From Rhodopirellula halodulae (GTDB lineage Bacteria; Planctomycetota; Planctomycetia; Pirellulales; Pirellulaceae), in contig NZ_JAJKFV010000009.1 of assembly GCF_020966775.1 (NCBI RefSeq), forward strand, positions 124,001-188,000: a stretch of 64,000 bases of DNA, written 5' to 3'. The stretch's first letter is position 1, and every line of letters starts with the position of its first letter. The translations under genes and the position numbers were made by a program. Of this stretch, positions 27,704 through 36,866 are shown in pieces. The notes beneath the pieces are model-generated. The model was not told the DNA's origin. It searched no databases and worked only from the letters and a program-made list of their open reading frames with translations.

Positions 27704-28921
27704 ATGTCCCGCTGCCGAGTTCTTTTGATGGCCAGCTCCATGCGTGGCGGTGGCAGTGAGTGGCAAACGGCGTTGCTGGCCAAACACCTGGATCGCGAAA
27801 AGTTTGAGGTCCACCTTTACCTGACCCAGGCCGAAGGAGATCTGCTGCGAGAGATCCCGAGCGACGTCCAGGTGCATCATCCGCCCGGCTCGTTCCCGCC
27901 AAGCATCTGGGATCGTTTGCCCGGCGGCATGTTGCGACGGCAAGCCCAGTGGTTCGGCGAGTTAACGAAGTCGCTCGATGCCGATGTGATCTACGATCGA
28001 ACGTTCCACATGACCTTGGTCGCCGGGCACCCGGCTGCGGAAAAGGCATCCGGCAGAGCTCGGCCTCGGGTTTCTACCATCGTCAGCCCGCCGCACGTTG
28101 CGTTGCCGATGGTGGAAAAGCGTTTCGTGGCTTTGAAACGCCGGCATCTCGCAGCGGCCTATCGCCGAAGCTTTCGCGTGATTGCGGTGAGTGACGCCGC
28201 GCGGCAGTCAGCGATTGATTTTTATGGGTTGCCAGCATCCTCGATCCAAACCATTCGCAACCCGGTGGATGTCGAGGCGGTCCGGGGGGCTGCGAAGCGG
28301 GGTTCGGCACCGACCGACGATGCGGACGGACTGCGGTTGGCTGTCGTGGGGCGGATGACCGAGGAAAAAGGTCACGCGACGTTGTTGCAGGCCATCGAGC
28401 GATTGATGTCGGATTGGCCGGAGGATCAGCCGCCGATGCAGATTCGCTTGATCGGCGACGGACCGTTGCGAGAGGACTTGCAGCGACAATGGCGAGACAT
28501 CGTTTTGCGAGCCGGTCCGCAAGGCATCCTGCACCACGTCGAATTCGCCGGCGTGATCCAGCCGGCGTCGGGCGAACTCGCCGCGTCGGATGGAATGATC
28601 TTGGCATCGCATTTCGAAGGCATGCCCAATGTCGTCTTGGAGGCTTTCGCGTTGGGAGTCCCCGTCATCGCGACGCGTGCGGGCGGCACGGTGGAACTGC
28701 AATCGTCGGAATCCGAACCCACTTGTTTCTGGGCTGACCCGCGGGCCCCGGATTCGCTGGCTCGCGCCATTCGCGAATTTGTGTTGAGTCCCGGTGAGCG
28801 GGAAGTGCGCCGCGGGCGGGCTGACCGGTGGGTTCGTCAGCACCACGATCTGTCGGACGCCGTCGCACGTATCAGTGAACAGTTGTTGTTGGCGGGATCG
28901 TTGCCGCCGGCGTCGTCTTGA
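27704..28921 (+). CDS. Glycosyltransferase, GT4-like (group 1)
   Basis: A 405-residue GT-B glycosyltransferase. It opens with a Rossmann strand and a donor-side GGGSEWQ loop (MASSMRGGGSEWQTALLA). The middle has VIAVSDAARQSAID and TIRNPVDVEAV, typical of GT4 enzymes. The C-terminal domain has RLAVVGRMTEEKGHATLL, LIGDGPLREDL, FAGVIQPA and the nucleotide-sugar-binding SHFEGMPNVVLEAFALGVPVIAT with the E-x7-E-type motif. It probably transfers a sugar to a polysaccharide or lipid acceptor in the cytoplasm. Donor and acceptor are unknown, and there is no cluster of sugar genes around it. It follows ppdK after a terminator. Confidence 0.92.
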   Translation: MSRCRVLLMASSMRGGGSEWQTALLAKHLDREKFEVHLYLTQAEGDLLREIPSDVQVHHPPGSFPPSIWDRLPGGMLRRQAQWFGELTKSLDADVIYDRTFHMTLVAGHPAAEKASGRARPRVSTIVSPPHVALPMVEKRFVALKRRHLAAAYRRSFRVIAVSDAARQSAIDFYGLPASSIQTIRNPVDVEAVRGAAKRGSAPTDDADGLRLAVVGRMTEEKGHATLLQAIERLMSDWPEDQPPMQIRLIGDGPLREDLQRQWRDIVLRAGPQGILHHVEFAGVIQPASGELAASDGMILASHFEGMPNVVLEAFALGVPVIATRAGGTVELQSSESEPTCFWADPRAPDSLARAIREFVLSPGEREVRRGRADRWVRQHHDLSDAVARISEQLLLAGSLPPASS

Positions 28922-29088
28922 GACGTCACGATCATCGTCGCTTTGGCATATCGAAGGCGGTCGAACCCGTGCTCGCTCTGGGGCGGGGGGTGACGCCGTG
29001 AGATGTGCCGTGTGGATCGTCACAATCGTTACACTTTCGGCCAAAAAACGCCGGAATCGTCATATGCCCCGTGAATGACGCAATTTTG

Positions 29089-29118
29089 TTGACACTCATT
29101 TTTTGTCGTAACTATACT
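29089..29118 (+). promoter_or_regulatory. Sigma-70-type promoter for the coiled-coil operon
   Basis: TTGACA at 29089-29094 and TATACT at 29113-29118 are separated by 18 bp, about 50 bp before the ATG at 29167. The segment is clearly AT-richer than its surroundings. This is the best canonical promoter I saw in the window. Confidence 0.72.
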
Positions 29119-29166
29119 CTGGGATGAAATTCCCGACCCCTTTTCTCCATCCGGAACCGACCACCC

Positions 29167-30003
29167 ATGACCCTACTCGGGAAATCCTTTTCGGTCATCA
29201 TCCTGCTGCTCAGCGGGGTGTTCATGGTACTGGCGCTCGCCGTTAACGCGTCTCATCGCAACTGGCGTGACGTCGTGCTCGGACCTACGGGTTTGAAGGC
29301 CCAGATCGAAACCATCGCACGAACCAACGAACAACTTCGCGATTCAAGAGCCCGCACCCAAGCGGCCTTGGATCGTGAACAAGCCGCTCGTCGGACGGCA
29401 CTGGCCGCGTTGCAAACCCAATTGGATCAGTTGGAATCGCAGCTTCGTGAAAGTGAATCGACCGTTCAGCAACTGCAGGCCAGAGGCACCGAGCTCGCTC
29501 AGGTGGACCGAGCCCGCGCGGAAGAGCTGGAGCAAATCACCAACGACAACACTCGCTTGCGTGAGTTGATTCGAACCGAGCAACAAGACCGTGACTCCTT
29601 GTTCGCTCGCACGTTGGAACTGACCGACCAAATGAACAGCCTTCGCGGCATCGTTCAAACCCAGCAAGACCGCAACGACCAGTTGATGGCACAGGTCACG
29701 CGATACAAAGAAGTCGTCGACGCGGCTGGTTTGAACATGAACGATCCACTCGACGGAGCACCACCGGAACGCAACGGCACGGTGTTGGTCGTCAATCGTC
29801 CTCGCAAATTGGTGGAAGTTTCCATCGGCTACGACGATGGCATCCGCAACGGTCACTTCCTCGAAGTGACGCGAGGTGGACGTTACGTGACCCGTTTGAA
29901 GGTTCGCGAAACCGAGCCTGATCGTGCGGTGGCGGAAATCATGCGAGACTACAGCGAAGGCGTGGTAGAGGAGGGCGATCGTGTCGACACTTCCATCGAA
30001 TGA
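29167..30003 (+). CDS. Membrane-anchored coiled-coil protein, hypothetical
   Basis: A 278-residue protein with an N-terminal transmembrane helix (FSVIILLLSGVFMVLALAV, residues ~8-26). A long coiled coil of about 150 residues follows (Gln/Arg/Glu heptads such as QLDQLESQLRESESTVQQL and RDSLFARTLELTDQMNSL), then a ~75-residue C-terminal domain with beta strands (VLVVNRPRKLVEVSIGYDDGIRNG-). It is likely a structural or scaffolding protein of the envelope; I know no characterised homologue. A sigma-70-like promoter precedes it, and its last 23 bp overlap the next gene, which implies coupled translation. Confidence 0.82.
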   Translation: MTLLGKSFSVIILLLSGVFMVLALAVNASHRNWRDVVLGPTGLKAQIETIARTNEQLRDSRARTQAALDREQAARRTALAALQTQLDQLESQLRESESTVQQLQARGTELAQVDRARAEELEQITNDNTRLRELIRTEQQDRDSLFARTLELTDQMNSLRGIVQTQQDRNDQLMAQVTRYKEVVDAAGLNMNDPLDGAPPERNGTVLVVNRPRKLVEVSIGYDDGIRNGHFLEVTRGGRYVTRLKVRETEPDRAVAEIMRDYSEGVVEEGDRVDTSIE

Positions 30004-30187
30004 TGCACCTACCGGAAAGCAACCACCGAGTGTTTACACCGTGATGTTGCTGTTGGCGATGTTGTTCATGCTGATCGCGGTCATCGCGATGTTCATGGAA
30101 CTGAATCGCTGGGGGCCCGATTACTACAAAACCAACACGGCACGCCCCACCGTGATGCTGACCAGCAACAGCCCCTTCGTCGGCTGA
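29981..30187 (+). CDS. 68-residue single-pass membrane protein
   Basis: A very small protein starting with GTG at 29981, inside the end of the coiled-coil gene (23-bp overlap). It has one long hydrophobic helix (VMLLLAMLFMLIAVIAMFM, residues ~21-39), then WGPDYYKTN and a short polar tail. The overlapping arrangement and the terminator 20 bp after it support a real two-gene operon, and the pair probably form one membrane complex. No family recognised. Confidence 0.72.
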   Translation: MSTLPSNDAPTGKQPPSVYTVMLLLAMLFMLIAVIAMFMELNRWGPDYYKTNTARPTVMLTSNSPFVG

Positions 30188-30206
30188 TTCAAAATCGAAA
30201 TTCGCG

Positions 30207-30238
30207 AACCCAAGTCAAACCGGCTTGGGTTTTCTTTT
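30207..30238 (+). terminator. Rho-independent terminator of the coiled-coil operon
   Basis: The stem AACCCAAG pairs with CTTGGGTT around a 9-nt loop, followed by TTCTTTT. It lies 20 bp after the small membrane protein stop and before the convergent histidine kinase. Confidence 0.82.
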
Positions 30239-30269
30239 GCGCGAAAGGAGAACTCGCTGAGCTTCGAGT

Positions 30270-31511
30270 CTACTTGGACGCGAATTGGTCGACTTCGTCC
30301 GGGTCCGTTGATCCCGTGATGACTTCCAACAATCGGTGCGTTAGCTCCGGTGATTTGGCCTGCTTCGGTCGCGACTGGTTGGTGGGCCAGCGGGTGATGG
30401 CGGCGGCTCCGCCTAGTTCTGACTGGCCGAACTCGATGGTTCCGCCACAAGACAGCACCAGTTTGCGAACCATGGCGAGTCCCATGCCGCCTTTGCCCGA
30501 CTGAGCGTTCTTGCCGAGGGTTTCAAACATCCGGAAAACGCGTTCGCGGTGTTCTTTCGGGATGCCGGCACCGTCATCTTCCACGATGAGTTCTGCCATC
30601 CCGTCGTCGGACATGCCACCGCGAATCACGACTTCGCCTTTCTCACCAGGATGGTGTTTGATTGCGTTGTCGATCAGGTTCACGACGACTCGCATCACCG
30701 GCGAGAAGTTGCCAATGATGGTTGGTAGGTCCGACGCCAGATGAACATGGAAGTTGGGTGGTGCTTCGACGAAGGCGATTGCTTCTTCGGCAATCTGGTT
30801 CAAATCAACGGGTTCCGTGGAGGTGTAGCTTTGGTCGATCCGAGCGTATGCGAGCAGCCCGTCCAGGAGAGCTTGCATGCGTTCGATCTGCTTGCCCATC
30901 GTGGACAGGTGTTCGTTCACCGATTCCGGGACCTCTTGTCCGGCATCGTCCATGTCTTCCTTGATCCACGACGCCAGGTTCTGCAGGCCTCGAAGTGGCG
31001 AACGCAAATCGTGCGAAGCGACGTAGGCAAACTGTTCCAACTCTTGATTGCTTCGCTGCAAAGCTTCGTTGGTTTGAATGCTGTTTTCGAGCGCCGCGTC
31101 CAACGCTTGTTCGATTTCGATGCGGCGGGTGATGTCTTGATGCGTCCCGATCATTCGGACGAGCTTGCCATCGTCGTCATAGATGAAATCTCCGATCGAT
31201 TCGATCCAGCGATAACCGCCATTGGCGTGCCGCAAACGATAAACATTGAAATAGTCGTTTGGAGAACCGTCGGTCACCGTCGCCAACTGAGCCATCGCGC
31301 GGTCGTAATCGTCCGGGTGAAGGCGTTCTTTCCAGCTCTGCAGAGTCCACGTGAAGTCCGGTGCCAGGCCAAGCTGATGAAGCAATTCCTCTGAGACTTC
31401 GACATGGGACGTTTTGAGATCAAACACCCAGTAGCCGAGCTTCGCGGTTCGCGTTGCAATGCGAAACCGAAGGTTGGTCTCTGTGAGTTGTTTTTCAATG
31501 TCCGTTGTCAT
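30270..31511 (-). CDS. PAS-domain sensor histidine kinase
   Basis: A 413-residue soluble sensor kinase. A PAS/PAC domain occupies about 17-132 (LGYWVFDLKTSHVEVSEELL, RWIESIGDFIYDDDGKLVRM, GTHQDITRR). The HisKA box holds the phosphoacceptor His167 in FAYVASHDLRSPLRG. The ATPase has an N-box NLIDNAIKHH, G1 EDDGAGIPKEHRERVF and G2 GKGGMGLAMVRKL. This is the FAYVASHDL-type kinase seen with bacteriophytochrome-like and GAF/PAS sensors. There is no transmembrane segment, so it senses a cytoplasmic signal. I chose the ATG at 31511 (MTTDIEKQL); the frame is open 28 codons further but that extension looks non-homologous. No response regulator is adjacent. Confidence 0.92.
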   Translation of the reverse strand: MTTDIEKQLTETNLRFRIATRTAKLGYWVFDLKTSHVEVSEELLHQLGLAPDFTWTLQSWKERLHPDDYDRAMAQLATVTDGSPNDYFNVYRLRHANGGYRWIESIGDFIYDDDGKLVRMIGTHQDITRRIEIEQALDAALENSIQTNEALQRSNQELEQFAYVASHDLRSPLRGLQNLASWIKEDMDDAGQEVPESVNEHLSTMGKQIERMQALLDGLLAYARIDQSYTSTEPVDLNQIAEEAIAFVEAPPNFHVHLASDLPTIIGNFSPVMRVVVNLIDNAIKHHPGEKGEVVIRGGMSDDGMAELIVEDDGAGIPKEHRERVFRMFETLGKNAQSGKGGMGLAMVRKLVLSCGGTIEFGQSELGGAAAITRWPTNQSRPKQAKSPELTHRLLEVITGSTDPDEVDQFASK

Positions 31512-31775
31512 GGTTGCAAATGTAGCATATAGGGATTGGCGATGGGGGCTCGCGAAAGCGGCTTTCAGATGTGAATTTGTTGCGATTTCGCGCAAATGAA
31601 AGCGATGGACGTTGCGGCCAAACGCATGGCCTCCAGGTTAGGAACCGCAACAGCTGGCGCCGTTGTTGCGGCCGGTTTCTGTCGTGAATCCGTCGCATCA
31701 TTGAATGGACGCGAACAAAAACGCTTCGCACCGAGCCGTTCTAGTGCGACAGATTGATTTTGGTAGGCTGGCAAT

Positions 31776-32528
31776 ATGAACGCATCACCCAAGCAACCTC
31801 ATCGGTCATCGGAACCAGACTTGGCTTTCGATATTGACGCTCTTTTCACCCACTTGGTCGAAGACCTGGAGGTTGATCTGTCGTTTCCGATGGACTGGAC
31901 TTTCACGCTTCGGGGTGACAGTTTGCAACAGCTCAAGTCCATCGCTGAGACGCTGGAGGAACACAAATGCGAGCTGCAGGAGTCCGTCGAGGAGATTGAT
32001 GAAAAGGGGCGATTGTCCCAGGGACGGCCGATGTTGAGCGTCGTGAAGACCGGCGCGTTGGTGCCGAGTGAGGTCAAGAAAATCGCCGATCGGATGCAGA
32101 CCATCGCTGAACGGACCGGCGTCGAGTACGAAGGTGTGGAGGTGTTCGACTCGATCGAAGACGACGAGTTGTTCGATTGGATGAGCCTCGACGACGCGGT
32201 GTGGCGGATGCGTCACTTCAGCGATAGCGGGTTGAATCCCGGTGAAGAATTGCCGTGGGCGTTTCTGCTGATGGGAGACACACTGCCTCAAATGCAAACT
32301 TTCGCGGACGCGTTGGTCGAAGGCGGGTTTGGCAACAGTCAGGCGGATGAGGATCCCGACGAAGATGGCCGGTTCGGCGTCTTTGTTTTCATGGATGGCA
32401 GCAACGACGAGGAACGCTTGGTCGCGGCTCACAAACAGATCATGGCTATCGCAACCAAGCACGACGCCGAACTGGAAGGCATCCAGTTTCTGTCGGAAGA
32501 GGACTTCGTCGACGTGTCGCTGGATTGA
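31776..32528 (+). CDS. Protein with two RraB-like modules
   Basis: A 250-residue acidic protein. It contains two copies of a ferredoxin-like module of the RraB / regulator-of-RNase-E-B type. The first ends near residue 125 (VPSEVKKIADRMQTIAERTGVEYEGVEVF) and the second near 240 (RLVAAHKQIMAIATKHDAELEGIQFL). Each contains a LRGD/LMGDTLPQMQ-like helix start. In Escherichia coli RraB binds RNase E and inhibits it; whether this protein acts on an RNase is not shown. The duplication and the intervening acidic segment are unusual. It diverges from the histidine kinase across ~260 bp. Confidence 0.8.
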   Translation: MNASPKQPHRSSEPDLAFDIDALFTHLVEDLEVDLSFPMDWTFTLRGDSLQQLKSIAETLEEHKCELQESVEEIDEKGRLSQGRPMLSVVKTGALVPSEVKKIADRMQTIAERTGVEYEGVEVFDSIEDDELFDWMSLDDAVWRMRHFSDSGLNPGEELPWAFLLMGDTLPQMQTFADALVEGGFGNSQADEDPDEDGRFGVFVFMDGSNDEERLVAAHKQIMAIATKHDAELEGIQFLSEEDFVDVSLD

Positions 32529-32642
32529 TGGATGGACGCGTGAGTTGGTCGATTCAATCGATTGGTGACACGCGCCGTAGCCTTTAGGTGTCTTTCATTT
32601 CCCAGTCAGTTTTGACTCCGAAGTGAGTATCGAACAGCGCAC

Positions 32643-32676
32643 AAAAAAACGTGCGAGGCTTTCACCTCGCACGTTT
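32643..32676 (-). terminator. Terminator of the BBP7-protein gene
   Basis: A perfect 12-bp stem (AAACGTGCGAGG / CCTCGCACGTTT) with a 6-nt loop. Read on the minus strand the stem is followed by a run of seven T residues, so it ends the BBP7 transcript. It sits in the ~260-bp convergent gap after the RraB-like gene; the stem could also stop plus-strand reading. Confidence 0.92.
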
Positions 32677-32790
32677 CATGTCGCTTTCGCCGAGCAGTCT
32701 CCGACTCGGAACCCCGGACAGCTATCAAACCGGAGTCCACCCGGCAGAACCTACCGCCTATCAGGAACGTTTGCTCCTGCCGAGTCCAGC

Positions 32791-34302
32791 TCAGAAGTCG
32801 ATGACACAGCCCAGGTCGATGCCGTGGGTGTACAGCGAGCTGTCCTTCCGCTCGGACACTGGTTGCACCAATGGTGCGGCTGGGAACGTGATGCCGTCGC
32901 CGTTGTAGACGTTGTTGATGTTGTCGCCCGACAACAAGACGTCATCCCAGTAGATGAAGCTGTAGCCGACGGACATCGAAACGTTGGGACGGAACTGGTA
33001 AGCCAGTTTGATGTTGGCTTCGGGTGCGAAGGTGAACTTGTCTTCGTCCAAGTCGGTCGTGTTGTACGTGTTGCCCAAAGCGAGCACACCACCGTCGGTC
33101 GAAGTCACGGCTCCGCCACCATCGTCGAAGGTTCGCGAACCGATGCCACGATAGATTTGTTCCATGTTGCCCAAGTGGACCTTCGTCAATGACTTCAGGG
33201 TCCATTTGCCACGGGTGATCGAGGTGTCGAAACCGATCTGACCACCGTAGAAACGGTTTTCCGTTTCAATTTGGTCGAAGATGTCGGTGCGATCGCCGAT
33301 GTTGCCGCCGAGTGCATTCGTGGTTTGGATGCTGGTGCTACGCACGGTCAACGTGTCGTCGATCCCGAAGTGCGAGAAACCACCGATCAAGTCCGAACGG
33401 AAGCCCGAGCCACTGAGCATCTTCATGCGGGCGTAAGCTTCGGCCGCGTAGATATCCAACGAGCTTTCAGCGGTGTACGAACCTTCGAAGTCATCGTTGC
33501 CCGCAACGCCGGTGCTGGCGATCAGGATGCTATTGTCCGAACCAATGTTGGTGTCGAAGAATGGTCGACCGATGGACTGAGCATTGCCGTTGACGATTCC
33601 GCCGGAGCTGGCGTCTTCGCTGCTTTCGCTGAGCCACCAGAAACGGCCGCCCACGCCGAAGTCGTCGCTGAGATCGCGACCGATATCGATACGGAAACCA
33701 GCGGTCATGTCGCCACCGATGGCTTCGTCGCCACCGAACAAAACGCTTGTGCCGGGCACGTCCAATTCAGGATCGGCTCCAGCGGTGTTTTGAGTAATCA
33801 AGGCGGGAGTCGAGCGGGCTTGGGTGAACCACAACAATGCTTCGGCTGTGACCCACATGTCGTGCTTCTTCATCATGCCGCGAACGGGACGCTTGCGGCA
33901 TTTGCCACAGCTTCCACCGCATGCGGAACCGCAGCTGCTGGCCATTTCGTAGCTGCTGCCACAATCGCCGGTGCTGCAACCCGCTCCCTCGGTGACGACG
34001 TAGGAATCGTCCATGATGGGAGCTGGGGTGGGCACGCCGCTGCCAACTTGATGATCGCCGACGAAGGCGACCGGCTGAAGTGCTTGAGCGTCGTCGTACA
34101 TCGACGATGCCAAGTTCTCTTGTTCGCTGGAGTAGTCGACATCGTCATAAACGATCTCGCCGGCTTCAGCGTTCAGAGGAGCGGCACCGGTGTAGTACTG
34201 GCTGATTTGCGAGTTGCCCTGGTCGGCCGCCGAGGCCGTTCCGGTGGTTAGCATGGCTGCCAACGCGAGCAACTTCCATTTCGTCGATTTTTTCGTTTCC
34301 AT
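32791..34302 (-). CDS. BBP7-like outer-membrane beta-barrel protein
   Basis: A 503-residue secreted protein with a clear signal peptide (KWKLLALAAMLTTGTASAADQ, cleavage after ASA). It resembles the planctomycete BBP7 outer-membrane barrel family: an acidic low-complexity stretch, a Cys-rich cluster (residues ~100-135, many CSTGDCGS-, CGSACGGSCGKCRKR-like pairs), then MWVTAEALLWFTQARSTPAL and about a dozen beta strands ending in an aromatic-type C-terminus (LGCVIDF). The terminal Phe fits outer-membrane insertion by BAM. I used the ATG at 34302 directly before the n-region KKSTKWK; the longer open frame begins at 34428. A strong terminator follows. Its role (pore, surface layer or adhesion) is unknown. 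Confidence 0.88.
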   Translation of the reverse strand: METKKSTKWKLLALAAMLTTGTASAADQGNSQISQYYTGAAPLNAEAGEIVYDDVDYSSEQENLASSMYDDAQALQPVAFVGDHQVGSGVPTPAPIMDDSYVVTEGAGCSTGDCGSSYEMASSCGSACGGSCGKCRKRPVRGMMKKHDMWVTAEALLWFTQARSTPALITQNTAGADPELDVPGTSVLFGGDEAIGGDMTAGFRIDIGRDLSDDFGVGGRFWWLSESSEDASSGGIVNGNAQSIGRPFFDTNIGSDNSILIASTGVAGNDDFEGSYTAESSLDIYAAEAYARMKMLSGSGFRSDLIGGFSHFGIDDTLTVRSTSIQTTNALGGNIGDRTDIFDQIETENRFYGGQIGFDTSITRGKWTLKSLTKVHLGNMEQIYRGIGSRTFDDGGGAVTSTDGGVLALGNTYNTTDLDEDKFTFAPEANIKLAYQFRPNVSMSVGYSFIYWDDVLLSGDNINNVYNGDGITFPAAPLVQPVSERKDSSLYTHGIDLGCVIDF

Positions 34303-34567
34303 TGGTACTCTCGTGTAGTCCGGGAACACGGGATTTATCTGGTTAACTGTTTCGACCGAATTCAGCGGACCATTCAGAACCAACCCTAACCTAGGAACAC
34401 CCGACGCAGATTGCCTGTTTTGAACCAAAGGGGCGGCACAAGTTCTCTATCTCTCCTCGAAGGCAGATAAAATGATGTTTCACGGCGATTGGAGGTCGCT
34501 CTGCGCGCCCCCCAGTGCGTAAAAATGGTAATTCTTTGCAACGCCCGTCCCCCCGTTGGCCCTCTCG

Positions 34568-36790
34568 ATGTCTGAATCTTCCGCTCGCGAAACGACTTCT
34601 TCAGCCGAATCCAGCGAAAAGGCTCCCACGGCATCCTCCGTCCCGCCGGATCCGCTGATCTCCGATCCGAGCATGCCGTTGCCCGAGGAGGAATCTGATC
34701 CGTCGCTGCCGGAGCTTTCCGAGGCGGTGGAGATTGATCCACTGGCGCCCAACGAACCCTTGACGATCTCGGGCGAGGAAAATGAAACACCTGCCAACGC
34801 GACGCAGCAGGCGGTTGCCCGCCGATCCAGCGACCCATCGGCTCAGAAAAAGAAATGGGCCAAAGCGTCGAATTGGCGTCCGCGAATGGTGCGGTGGCAA
34901 AAACAGTTGGCACGCGTCAACGCGCTGGAGAACACTCTGAAGTCAGAGGATGACGCGAGCCTTCGTAAACGGAGCTTGGCGTTGCGTTACCGAGCGATGG
35001 CGGGCGAGAAGCTTCGCGACTTGTTGCCGGAAGCGTACGCACTTTGCCGCGAAGCGGGGCGACGCAGCCTGTCCATGCGCCATTACGATGTTCAGATCCT
35101 CGGTGGCATCGCATTGTTCGAAGGTCACATCACTGAGATGCAAACGGGGGAAGGAAAAACCCTGACGGCGACGCTGCCGCTGTACCTGCACAGCTTGGTT
35201 GGCAAAGGAGCGCACCTCGCGACGGTCAATGATTACTTGGCCAAACGGGATGCCGAGTGGATGACGCCTCTGTTCGAGATGTTGGGCGTTTCCGTCGGCA
35301 TCATTCAAACCGAAGATGATCAAGGCAGCCGGCGCAAGAGTTACGCCGCCGCGATCACCTACGGCACCGCCAAAGAGTTCGGGTTTGACTTCCTGCGAGA
35401 CCGCTTGCTGTTGCGAGCCCAAAACCGAATGCAGACGGAAATGCTGGGCACCGGCGATGGTGGCTTCAGTGGTTCCGGGGACCAAGTCGTGATGCGCGGG
35501 ATGCACTTTTGCTTGGTCGATGAAGCGGACAGCATTTTGATCGACGAGGCCCGTACACCGCTGATCATCGGCAGCATCGAAGACACCGTTCGAGATCAGA
35601 TCATCGAGACTTACAAATGGGCGGCTGAGCATGCACCCAGTTTCGAGCTGGACCAACATTTTGAGATCGACGACGAGACCAAACGTTACGAATTGACCGC
35701 TCGTGGTCGCAGCATGGTCCGAGCGTTGCCCAAGAGCGATTTGGTTCGCACGATGGGCTTGGTGGATTTGTACGAGTACATCGAACGATCGATCAAAACC
35801 AATCGCGAGTTCTTGCTGGATCGTCAGTACGTGATTCGGCCCAGCGAAAAGGATCCGAACGTCGATGAAATCGTGATCGTCGATGAGTTCACTGGTCGCT
35901 TGGCCGAGGGACGTAAGTGGCGAGATGGGATTCACCAATCGATCGAAGCCAAAGAAGGCGTCGAAATCAGCGTGCCGACCGGACAGGCCGCTCGCATCAC
36001 GGTCCAAGATTTGTTCCTGCGGTATCCACACCTCGCGGGGATGACCGGGACCGCGGCAACCAGTGCTGGTGAGCTACGGAAGATCTATCGCACGCCTGTC
36101 GTGCGCGTTCCGACCAACCGGCCGCCACAGCGCGTTCAGTTACCGTCGCGCGTGTTCGGCACCTTGCAGTCGAAGTTTGAAGCCATTGCTAAAGAAGTCG
36201 CTGAGGTGCACGCGACCGGACGTCCGGTGTTGATCGGAACCCGATCGATCGACAAGAGTGTGTTGCTTTCGCGATTGTTGGAAGACCTGAACATCGAGCA
36301 CGAGGTGCTGAACGCGAACAATGTCGAACGCGAAGCGGACATCGTCGCACAGGCGGGCGGGCAAGGTAAAGTTACCGTGGCAACGAACATGGCGGGACGT
36401 GGTACCGACATCAAGCTGGCGGACGAAGTCGAGTCCATCGGCGGGATGCATGTGATCTGTACCGAACTGCACGATGCGGCACGAATTGACCGCCAATTGA
36501 TCGGACGTTGTGGCCGTCAGGGTGACCGTGGGTCGTATCGCCAGTATTTGTCGCTGGACGACGACATTTTGAAGGGCGGTTTTGGTGCGATCAAATACGA
36601 GAAGTTGAAGAAACGCGGCGAAGCGACGTCCGGCAGCGTGGATCGTTTAGCGGCCATGTTCCACCGAGCGCAACGGAAAGTCGAACGTCGTCACTTCCGA
36701 GACCGAATGGTGCTGATGCATCACGAAAAGGAACGCAAGAAGATGCAACGCGAAATCGGCCAAGACCCTTATCTGGATACGCCCGATTGA
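34568..36790 (+). CDS. secA: SecA-type translocase ATPase, C-terminally shortened paralogue
   Basis: A 740-residue SecA-like motor. Residues 1-100 are an acidic Ser/Pro/Glu-rich extension. The motor has Walker A MQTGEGKT at 191-198, ATVNDYLAKRDAEWM, DEADSILIDEARTPLII, the VDEFTGRL and YEYIERSIKTN preprotein-binding parts, MTGTAATSAGE, VATNMAGRGTDIKLADEVESIGGMHVICTE and the IGRCGRQGDRGS arginine finger. It stops about 60 residues after the second motor domain, with no helical-wing domain and no C-terminal zinc-binding CxCxnCH tail. E. coli SecA is 901 residues. All ATPase motifs are intact, so it may be an accessory SecA or a specialised remodelling ATPase. The symbol reflects the family, not proof that it is the housekeeping SecA. 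An in-frame TTG at 34556 is the only longer start. Confidence 0.88.
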   Translation: MSESSARETTSSAESSEKAPTASSVPPDPLISDPSMPLPEEESDPSLPELSEAVEIDPLAPNEPLTISGEENETPANATQQAVARRSSDPSAQKKKWAKASNWRPRMVRWQKQLARVNALENTLKSEDDASLRKRSLALRYRAMAGEKLRDLLPEAYALCREAGRRSLSMRHYDVQILGGIALFEGHITEMQTGEGKTLTATLPLYLHSLVGKGAHLATVNDYLAKRDAEWMTPLFEMLGVSVGIIQTEDDQGSRRKSYAAAITYGTAKEFGFDFLRDRLLLRAQNRMQTEMLGTGDGGFSGSGDQVVMRGMHFCLVDEADSILIDEARTPLIIGSIEDTVRDQIIETYKWAAEHAPSFELDQHFEIDDETKRYELTARGRSMVRALPKSDLVRTMGLVDLYEYIERSIKTNREFLLDRQYVIRPSEKDPNVDEIVIVDEFTGRLAEGRKWRDGIHQSIEAKEGVEISVPTGQAARITVQDLFLRYPHLAGMTGTAATSAGELRKIYRTPVVRVPTNRPPQRVQLPSRVFGTLQSKFEAIAKEVAEVHATGRPVLIGTRSIDKSVLLSRLLEDLNIEHEVLNANNVEREADIVAQAGGQGKVTVATNMAGRGTDIKLADEVESIGGMHVICTELHDAARIDRQLIGRCGRQGDRGSYRQYLSLDDDILKGGFGAIKYEKLKKRGEATSGSVDRLAAMFHRAQRKVERRHFRDRMVLMHHEKERKKMQREIGQDPYLDTPD

Positions 36791-36866
36791 TCGGGATGAG
36801 GCGAGCGGTCGGGCGCGGCGGCGAAGGTCGGCGTTCGGGAGATGGTTGCGAGCGTTGATGTGGGGC

